From Nephrocerus scutellatus (lineage: Eukaryota; Arthropoda; Insecta; Diptera; Pipunculidae), in the NCBI GenBank assembly GCA_947095585.1, contig OX352761.1, positions 25,511,777 through 25,575,776 on the forward strand: a DNA stretch of 64,000 bases, given 5' to 3'. The notes under the pieces were generated by a model. That model saw nothing but the letters and a program-made list of their open reading frames with translations, ran no database searches and had not been told where the DNA came from. This document shows, in pieces, positions 56,480-64,000 of the stretch (position 1 is its first letter; each line of letters opens with the position of its first letter). Made by a program: the position numbers and the translations under genes.

Positions 56480-59125
56480 TTCTGGCACTGAGTGAAACTC
56501 AGGTATTTGATAATTCTGATAATTAGCCAAAGTTCCAATCCGGAATTCAATTTCATTTTGCTCAAAGTAAAGGTACAGGAGCGCAACATTTACTACTGTT
56601 TCCTTTACAGAAGCCCTCACTCAGACAGTGTTTCAATTCAAAGCGAGTTTGATGCTCTGTCTGATTCAATCTTAAGAATTAACACAAAACATCGTAAAAA
56701 TTAAATCGTTATTGCGGGCGATTTCAATGTACATAATTCTGGGTGGCTTCGCCATTCTGGCCAGGCAACTCCCGAAGGAAGGTGTGTTGAGTTATTCGCT
56801 GAGTTTAATCACCTTACTCAGCTTTTACATGAGCCTACACGAATACCTGACGTTGCAAATCATTCCACAAACACTTGTTCTTGACTTGTTCCTCACCTCT
56901 CGTCCTGATAAATACTCCGTCAATGTATTATCGCCTCTAGTCTCGTCAGACCATTGTGTAGTATCAGCTAATTTCTCGTTAATAAACCACGTAGTTAGAG
57001 AAAAAACTCCCAATAAAAAAACAGCATGGCAATACGAGAAAGCCAATTGGGACGGCCTTAAAAACTTCTTTGGGAGAATTAACTGGTCGTTATTGTTTCG
57101 CGATAGCAACGTGGATGCCGCCGCTGATGCAATCACAAACATCATCCTTACTGGTATGTGAGACTTTATACCTTCCAGGAATAAGTCTGTTTAACCAAAG
57201 GAAGATGGATGCTATGACTCGAGCTGTAAAGAGGCTTCTAGGATTAGAGAGGTATGCCTTCGGTTTTACAAAGCAAACCATACTAAGGAAAACCGAATAA
57301 ATTTTAAACGAGCCAGAAATGATTGCAATGTCCATCTTCGGCGAGTCAAATTCGCTTACGATCAAAAATTGAAGCAAACAATTCAATGTTATCAGCTCAG
57401 ACAATGCCAATCTGTTTGCTGCGCATTTCGCAGCTAGCTTCACGCTTCCAGATTGTGCATTGCTGTCTCCTGCACCTGAAAGTATTGAACACTATATAGG
57501 ACAGATATTCATTCGTACTCGTGAAGTTGCTAGAGTTTTAAACGATCTCAACACTCACAAATCCGCTGGGTCAGATAATATTTCCCCATGGTTCTGAAGA
57601 GGTGTTCTTCCACGCTGGCATTACCATTGCGTAAGCCTTTCCAAATATCGTATTCTTCTGGACTCTTCGCGAGAAGTTGGAAAACAGCCTTTGTCGAGCC
57701 GTCGTCTCCTTCTTCGTACCGACCCATATTATACTTACATCCATTCTTTCCAAGGTCATGGAAACGCTGATCCATTTTCAGCTTAAGAAATATCTTGAAA
57801 CCAACGAAATCCTTAGTGGCAAAGTGGATTTCATGGGCAACGTTCTACTGGTGATTTGATGGTCTATCTCACGGAACATTGGAACCGGTGTTTGCATCAA
57901 TTTGGAGACTGCAAAGCTGTTGCACTCGATATTTCTAAGGCGTTTGACAGAGCTTGGCATCAAGCTCTTTTGTCCAAAATGCGTGCTTATGGAGTCGATG
58001 ATATGCTGATTCACTGGATTAGAAGCTATCTTTTGGTCGGTTTCAAGTCTAAAGTTCATTACTTAAATGCTGGCGTTCCCCAGGGCTCTGTTCTGTCCCC
58101 GACACTCTTTCTCATTTTAATTAATGATCTCTTATCTGTGACTTCTAATCCAATTCACTCTTTCGCTGACGACAGCACTCTCAGCTTCTCATACAAGTTT
58201 GCGGAACAACCCTCCAACTCTAATGTGGAACACAAACAACTTCGTATGTTAAGCTCGGTTAATTCTGACCTTGACAGCATAATACAATGGGGAGAAAACA
58301 ATCGAGTAGAATTTAACGCTTCCAAAACCCAATGTTCTCTCCTGTCGTCTAAGTGAATCCTAAATCCCATGCAATTATCCATGAATGGCACTTTTATATA
58401 ACTATATAGACTCATTGCCAAGGGATAAGTCCCTGAATGACTTGCGTCACGGCAATAAGGTGGGCTATGCCCTTTATTAAAATTAACGACAACTTTCGTT
58501 GAAATGACCACATATTTTCCGTCGCCAAAAATGCTGCGAAATGTTTAGGTTTTCTAACCCGGTGCAAGAAATATTTCACTCCCTCTGATCTGGCTGCTAT
58601 ATACAAGGCTTTTATTTGCCCTAAACTTGAGTACAATTGTCTGGTGCGCCTATAACTTTAGCATCAACTAAATAGAATACAAAACCGCTCGATAAAACTT
58701 ATCGGTGACGAAAATATAGCGAAATCAATTGATTCGCTGAACACCATAGGAACGTTTCCTGCCTGTTACTGTTTTATCGCTTCTTCTACCAGCAGTGCTC
58801 AAGAGAAATAGCCAGATGCATGGCACCTCTACTTGAATTCAACCGCAATACTTATGGCGCTCTAAATGCTCATCAGTTTACCCTCAAGCTTATCTTCGGA
58901 CGTACAGTTAAGTTCAGGGATTAATTCTTTAGCCGTACAACACGTATGTGGAATGCTCTGCCAAACTCTGTCTTCCCACATCAATATGATCCACAGACAT
59001 TCAAAACACAAGCTCATAGACATCTCCTCTTTTCTTCTCCTTTTCCTTAACGTCCACGCTGTGCCAAGCATATAGCCGAGCATTATAAGGGTGCAAGGGG
59101 TCCGCGAATTATATAATAAAAAAAA
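56480..59125 (+). pseudogene. Jockey-like non-LTR retrotransposon, nearly whole ORF2
   Basis: The plus strand carries the endonuclease (YYCFLYRSPHSDS near 56595-56640, IVIAGDFNVHNSGW near 56709-56750, and SSDHCVVSANF near 56945-56975 with the catalytic SDH). A linker follows (WQYEKANWDGLKNFFGRINWSL), then SAGPDNIS-like RT start near 57565. The long open RT block at 57856-58356 has LDISKAFDRAWH, GVPQGSVLSPTLFLILINDL and the catalytic HSFADDSTLSF. The thumb (YFTPSDLAAIYKAFICPKLEYN) is near 58570-58640 and the C-terminal end (RTTRMWNALPNSVFP) near 58935-58980. The 3' end is ATTATAAGGGTGCAAGG plus a poly(A) at about 59126. Two short internal deletions and many frameshifts are present; the N-terminal part of the endonuclease is missing. 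The poly(A) abuts RTE-A sequence. Confidence 0.9.
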
Positions 59126-59129
59126 GTAT

Positions 59130-59600
59130 CTGGATGAACTTATAAAGGATTTTTTCTCTCGCCGCTAGATCGAAGTCTCGGATCACTTTGAAGCAGGTCA
59201 GTCCATGCCATTTTCGGAGTCCGTTATATTTGTTGAATGGACTTGGTAGGAATTCAGATACCTTAACGTGGCAGATTGGTTAACCTGCATAGCTGTGTCA
59301 GTTTATTTTGGGTATAGAATTCTCGCTTTAAAAAGTTCTACTCTGGGAGTGCTATCGTAGGCGGTAGACTTATGGGGCTTATGTTCCTAAATTTGTCCAA
59401 ATGCGAATGCTGCATAGCCGTTCAATTATTTCTTTAAAGCCGTTAACGGTGGGTTTTGTTCCTTTGCTGACTAGAAAGACTATCAAGAGTACTTGTTTCG
59501 GTTATATTCAGATTTTTGTAAGGCACCATTCCCCATCGATTGCATCACCTCTACTTCTGTTAAGTCAGCTTTTTATTTGGACAGAGTATCGGCGAGCACA
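59130..59600 (-). pseudogene. RTE-A copy reduced to endonuclease and part of RT
   Basis: Minus strand: the endonuclease N-terminal half (59370-59600, with a KPTVNGFKEIIERLCSIRI-type region) joins directly to RT palm sequence (AYDSTPRVELFKA near 59320-59365). It then jumps to the GLRKWHGLTCF...KFIQIL block that normally precedes YADD. Linker and other RT blocks are deleted. The YADD side is cut by the 3' end of the Jockey copy. Confidence 0.75.
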
Positions 59601-59604
59601 TAAG

Positions 59605-60020
59605 CCGTTTTTGTTGCTGTGGTCGTCGTCGTCGTGGAACAGTGTTCCGAGGTAATAACGTTTTTTCTGGATGAGATAATTAGCCCAGCGCCAAACTTAA
59701 TTTGAAACAACTTACTCGATCAATCAGCTTTTCCTTTTTTAGTGGAAAATAACATCACTAGACTAGTTTTGTATTCCAATTACAAGGCCAAACTCTAAGA
59801 AAGCAGCAGGTTAGAAAAATTTTTGAATTTCGGAAACAGATCTGTTTTTTGTGTCTTTGAAACTCAAATTTTGTCTCAATATTAGTTTGCTTGAGGATTG
59901 AGAGAGGGCTAACTAACAGTGATTAGTTCACTCTCTCGATTAAGGCGAAATGTGTTTGTACTATGTGTATGGATTTACATTTCTTTACATTTCAAGAAAA
60001 AAATACCGAGACTTGTAATT
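59605..60020. other. Gene-free stretch
   Basis: No gene is seen. The first bases may still be RTE-A 5' sequence (CGTCGTCGTCG tract near 59625). The rest is AT-rich and unassigned. Confidence 0.45.
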
Positions 60021-60024
60021 TTTT

Positions 60025-60825
60025 AAATTCTCTATATTAACTTCACTTGCCCGTGGCACGGATATCGGTCGTCGGTCGTCGGTCGTCGGTCGTCGTGGAA
60101 TCTTGCGATCAATTTTTAACCCACTTCCCACGGTCCGATTTTATTGAAATTTTGCACACAAGCGTATTTCCGGAAACAACACATTCTATTAATTTGAGGC
60201 CCCTAGAGCGCCGGGGTCGGGGGGCTCCCATACAAATATTTTACAAAATTTTACTCGATTTTTTTCAAATTTTATACACATGTGTATCTCTGATTGACAA
60301 CAATTTTTGTAAAAAATTTGGAGACCCCTGGCCCCGGGTTCGTGGGATCCCATTAATTTTTTTTTAAAAAAATAGCCCGAATTTCTTCAAATTTTATATA
60401 CGCATGTATCTCCGATGGACAACACTTTTTGCAAAAATTTTGGTGGCCAGGGTTTTCAAAAAAATTAACCCGATTTTCTTCAAATTTTATACACCTCTGT
60501 ATCTCCGATGGACAAAATTTTTTGTAAAGTTTTTGGAGTGAACGGGCCTTGAGGCCCAAGAGGTGCTCATATAAATTTTTTAAAAATTAGTTCGATTTTC
60601 TTCAAATTTTTAACAAATGTGTATCACTGATGGACATAACTTTTTGTAAATTTGTTGTAGTGATAGGGCCATGATACCCGTGTGGTGTCCATGTAAATTT
60701 TTTAAAAATCAATCAATTTGAAATTCCGGATTTGATTTTCTTCAAATTTTAACACATAGGTACCCATCTCCTATTAGAGAATTTACATGAAAAATTTTAA
60801 TTTTTATGGGTTGTTTTTTATTCAT
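60025..60825 (+). mobile_element. T1 element, second near full-length copy
   Basis: The left TAAATTCTCTATATTA and CTTCACTTGCCCGTGG box are as in the copy at 33378. The minisatellite slot is filled by (GGTCGTC)n at 60067-60095 instead of (GTTTGTGG)n. The constant box GGAATCTTGCGATCAATTTTT follows. There are about six monomers near 60138, 60258, 60379, 60476, 60595 and 60732, one of them short. The right end has TAGAGAATTTA at about 60776-60786, with the shared tail ATTTTTATGGGTTGTTTT. No protein-coding capacity is recognised. Confidence 0.8.
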
Positions 60826-60829
60826 TAAT

Positions 60830-61925
60830 TAATTTCACTACAGTCAAGTAACATGGCCCATGATGAAGACAAATGCAGTTGCGATTTGTCTGTGTAAAGT
60901 GACTTCGTATTATTGGTTTTAAATTTCTTCGAACGTAGAGTCGTCTCTTCTTCAGAAGCCTTATACCGACTCCATTCAATATGATAAATTCCGGAAAATA
61001 TGTGTACCCATCACCATGGATACACCATCCCTGTACAATCGATAGATGGAAGAACCTTTTTATGGCAGTCGGTTAATTTTCAAAAGTAATTGAAGTAGCT
61101 ACTCGTATGTACTTAAGATTTATCAAGCAGTCCTAGCTTAGCAAACTTCAAAACACATTTAATAAACTGATGTTTTTTTTGACATCTTTAAAAAATATTA
61201 AAAATAATGAATTCCATATTAGTTTTACTTTAAGTTCATGTCTGGAGTTCATTTGAGGGGCAACCTTGTAACACTCGACGGCAATAAAGCCAATAAAACT
61301 TTCCGGTGTTTAATTTTTTTTTTATTGAAACGGACCCAGAAGATATCTACAAGGCTGACAAAGTCCGGCATTCAACTGCAGAATTTTTGTGTTTGTTCCT
61401 TTTCTAAGGCTTTGTAAATTTTCAAATTGCTTTAATATCTTATTTTAGGTATTTACCGTTTTTTATGTGCTGTATATTGGGAATGTTGTTTGACTTTACA
61501 AAAGAGTTTTGCTGCTGCTGTTTGCCTGGCATTTGCTTGAAAACGAATTCCGGAGATGGTGACGCAAATGAGAACGATCATTATCGGCCAACGGTTCGCA
61601 GCGGTAAAGTGCAACATTTGTGAGCAAAATATTGCAAAAACTCAAATGGGTGCTGGTAAAATGTTGTTGTTTTGTAGAAATTAAAAAATAATCCAATAAA
61701 AGTGTTCATGTAGTTTTTGCCAAATATATACTCGAATGTAACTGCTGAACAAATTTTCAAATAAAACTTTTAAATCGGTTTCGTTCAACCCAAATTGATT
61801 AATCGCAGATTGACCCGCGACCTCACTAATCACGGAAAGGTGCTGTCCTGATATAAGAAAAAGAAAAGAATAAGAAAGCACATCTGCATACGTGGCTTCT
61901 TTTTGTCTTGTCTCGCTTTATTTTT
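60830..61925. other. Gene-free stretch
   Basis: AT-rich DNA without recognisable coding sequence. A 66-codon minus-strand frame at 61681-61881 has a hydrophobic N terminus but no known relative and is not supported as a gene. Confidence 0.45.
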
Positions 61926-61929
61926 TCCC

Positions 61930-63070
61930 ATAAATCCTAAGTATCATCCTCTTCGATCATGCGTGCTAGGTGTCCAGCGGAACAACCGAGCTCAATTATC
62001 ATCATGTCGACATCGCGGTTACGCTCGTATAACTCATCATTATAGAGTCCCCGGAAACGTCCATCCGCATATACGAGAACAATAATACTCCGTAAGACTT
62101 GTGTCTCGAGTACGGCTAAAAGTTCAGTGTGGTTTTTGCTAAGCACCCAAGTTTCGGATCCATATGTAAATACTGGTGCAACCATTGTCTTACATACCAG
62201 CAGCTTGGATGTTTTAGTTAAATTCCTGGATTTGAAGTGACTTGAGAGAATGGAGTAGGCTTTGTTGGCTTTAAAGCGCGTATCTCTGGATCAATATCGG
62301 CTGCTGCAGTTGACTCGAGATAGTTAAAGGATTGCAGGAATTGGCAAAGCAAAATCGGTGTTTGGAATGGCGAAGCAATGCGATCAGCTTAAACACCAAG
62401 CTGCGACTGTTCCGCTCAAATGTTGAATCTGTGCTGTTGTATGCTTGCAGCACTTGGAAGGTGATCGCTATTATTACAAAAAGATTACAAAAGTTCGTAA
62501 ATAGGTGCCTACGGAACATCTTAAGGGTTTTCTGGCCTAACCATACCTCTAACGAACATCTTTACCAGAGAACGGGTCAGGAACCAATAGGCATAACCAT
62601 CCAACGACGGAAGTGGTAGTGGATTGGTCATACATTCCGAATAGGCGACTGTTCCATAGCAAACTATCTCAGGATGGTAGAAGAACGGGTCGTCCGAGAA
62701 ATACATGGCGCAGAACAGTTGAGCAGGAGCCAGGGCAATTGGGGAAGAGTTGGAGAGAGAAAATTCACTATTTTATTTTAATTGAGTTACCAATGTAGGA
62801 TCTTCTGCTTGCAGACGTGGCCATCATGTACTTCGTTTTGCTTTCATTTATGTCCAGCTCCAGATTTTGTGTCACTCCTGCTTGATCTGGACGAAGGCTT
62901 CCTGTACAGCTCTTGGGTTTCTACCAACAGTGTCAAAAATAACTTCTGCGTTAGCCTGTATGTATCTGGATGGACTCATAGAGGACTGCCGTTACATCAG
63001 AGTCTCGGATCACTTTCTCCAAGGTCATGTTGAAGAGGACCCAGGCCAGTCCATCCCTTTGTCGAGGCCC
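61930..63070 (-). pseudogene. RTE-A RT and tail, split by an RTE-B insertion
   Basis: Minus strand: 62790-63070 holds the block before YADD (LQRDGLAWVLFNMTLEKVIRDSD-like) and a degraded YADD region with ESK-NEVHDGHV-like sequence. 61930-62335 holds VVAPVFTYGSETWVLSKNHTEL, VLRSIIVLVYADGRFRGLYNDELYERNRDVDM and GHLARMIEEDD, the C-terminal region. Between them a 420-bp plus-strand RTE-B piece replaces about 30 bp of RTE-A. The extreme 3' end appears separately at 63715-63830. Confidence 0.8.
62337..62757 (+). pseudogene. RTE-B C-terminal fragment inserted in RTE-A
   Basis: The plus strand encodes EWRSNAISLNTKLRLFRSNVESVLLYACSTWKV and FVNRCLRNILRVFWPNHTSNEHLYQRTGQ, matching the RTE-B copy at 18720-18930. 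The tail GHTFRIG and EIHGAEQLSRSQGNW follows. This version of the LRLFRSNVESVLLYACSTWK block is better preserved than the copy at 18780. It is 5'-truncated, as expected for target-primed insertion. Confidence 0.8.
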
Positions 63071-63714
63071 GATATAGATGTTGAAATTATGTATATAAAC
63101 AGACGGTGTAGTGAGTTTTGCAACTCAAGATATTGTTGTATCGCCCGCATAAGGGTGATAAAGTGTCTTTGGATTTACGAAGTTACCTGTCAGGAAAGTT
63201 ATGCCCAACGGTTCTCTTCATACATGGATTAGTTAAACCACAATGAACGTCCATCTTAGACAGATGTGCCGATCTTTGGTTCACGACAACCGGTTGAGAT
63301 ATGAAACTCCACAGAGAGCACCAGTTACATCAGGACGGTCACTAACATACTGAAGAAATTGGTAACAACAGGGGTAGCTGATGTACCAATGCTAATGTTC
63401 TACCCGCACTTGGGTAGTAAACCACCAACCACTACGTAGGTCAAGCTCAGAACGAGACTTGGTCTCCTCAACCAAAAGTTGGCACAGATTTAGCTAGCCT
63501 CCAAGGAGGTCAATCTCGTCTGGGGACAAAAACCAACGCCCGTAGTACCAACGTGACCATGGTGAGATCTGGCATCAAAGGCCTCAGCTCGTTCAGAATG
63601 AGTGTCTGGGCGAAGCAAAGCTAACCTTGGTAGCATATCGTCCGGAACCTTGAACGTAAAATAGAAACTATGTCAGGCAACATCACGGTTCTGTAGTGCA
63701 TACGAGTGAAAATT
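63071..63714 (-). repeat. Unclassified dispersed repeat U2, second copy
   Basis: Reverse complement is homologous to 9501-10147 over at least 450 bp (shared blocks CTTGACCTACGTAGTG, GGTGGTTTACTACC, AATCCAAAGACA). It is bounded on both sides by minus-strand RTE-A pieces, so in both places U2 sits inside or against RTE-A and in the same relative orientation. No ends or proteins were recognised. Confidence 0.6.
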
Positions 63715-63830
63715 AGATCAGCATCATACTTTGATCGAAACTGAGGTCCGGTCCTGGCCTCCCGGAAAACATCTCCCCGCTAGTCACGCTTTCGAGCCGA
63801 TCCAATTTGATATTCCGAAACTACGTGTTC
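63715..63830 (-). pseudogene. RTE-A 3'-terminal fragment
   Basis: Starts with a degraded CATCAT tract, then GGTCCGGTCCTGGCCTCCCG, as at 38718-38740. It then has TTTCGAGCCGAT and ATTCCGAAACT, corresponding to the last about 110 bp of RTE-A. The rest up to 64000 is T-rich and unassigned. Confidence 0.65.
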
Positions 63831-64000
63831 GAGTACATGAACAATTTTTTAATGGAGACTCCAATTTTTTCTAAAAGGTTTTATCGGCTGCGCATGAAGT
63901 TAGCTGCGGATTCTTTTCTTTTTTTCTTTCTTTTTCTTTTAAGTTTAAAAAATAAAATGTTTCAAGAACGTTTGCAAATTGTTGATTTTTTTTTTCAAAC

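Overview
This 64-kb window is AT-rich animal DNA, most likely from an insect and probably a fly (Diptera). That inference comes from the mix of mobile elements: Jockey-type and RTE-type non-LTR retrotransposons, a maT (DD37D) element, a DD34D mariner, a hAT element, an errantivirus-like env remnant, a tRNA-derived SINE and many short microsatellites. I cannot name the species. I found no host protein-coding gene, no functional tRNA or rRNA gene and no CRISPR array. Almost every recognisable coding trace is a decayed transposable element (TE).

Layout: 1-3016 is AT-rich DNA with a small PIF/Harbinger-like MITE. 3025-5831 is a structurally complete hAT element with an exact 8-bp target duplication, whose transposase carries two in-frame stops. 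6-15 kb is a mosaic of RTE, Jockey and SINE pieces plus fragments of a 120-bp tandem-repeat element, called T1 here. 15.5-16.8 kb is a complete but dead maT element, next to a Tc1-like terminus, a SINE, and a second RTE family (RTE-B) at 17.1-19.2 kb. 21.7-26.1 kb is one long minus-strand RTE-A copy split by an I-type retrotransposon (with RNase H) and by a 1,038-bp solo LTR with a GATC target duplication. An env remnant follows at 26.3-27.1 kb. 29.5-30.7 kb holds two SINEs and an AT-rich minisatellite. 31-34.5 kb holds RTE-A, a deleted mariner, and a Jockey copy split by a full-length T1. 38.7-41.1 kb is the best-preserved RTE-A. 44.3-51.1 kb is bounded by two degenerate minisatellites of the same motif in opposite orientation and contains a decayed Tc1/mariner-type transposase. 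51-59 kb holds I-type and Jockey elements. 60-64 kb holds another T1, RTE-A with an RTE-B insertion, and an unclassified dispersed repeat called U2 here.

The elements do not act together in a pathway. What links them is nesting order, which dates them relative to one another: RTE-A is the oldest common substrate, and I-type, RTE-B, LTR and Jockey elements and U2 have landed in it. T1 interrupts Jockey. The least understood component is T1. It combines short inverted terminal motifs, a variable minisatellite slot and a 120-bp tandem array, and has the general plan of Helentron-associated non-autonomous elements, but I do not recognise it as a named family.

All boundaries marked by target duplications were read directly from the sequence. 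Boundaries of decayed fragments are approximate, to within about 10-40 bases.
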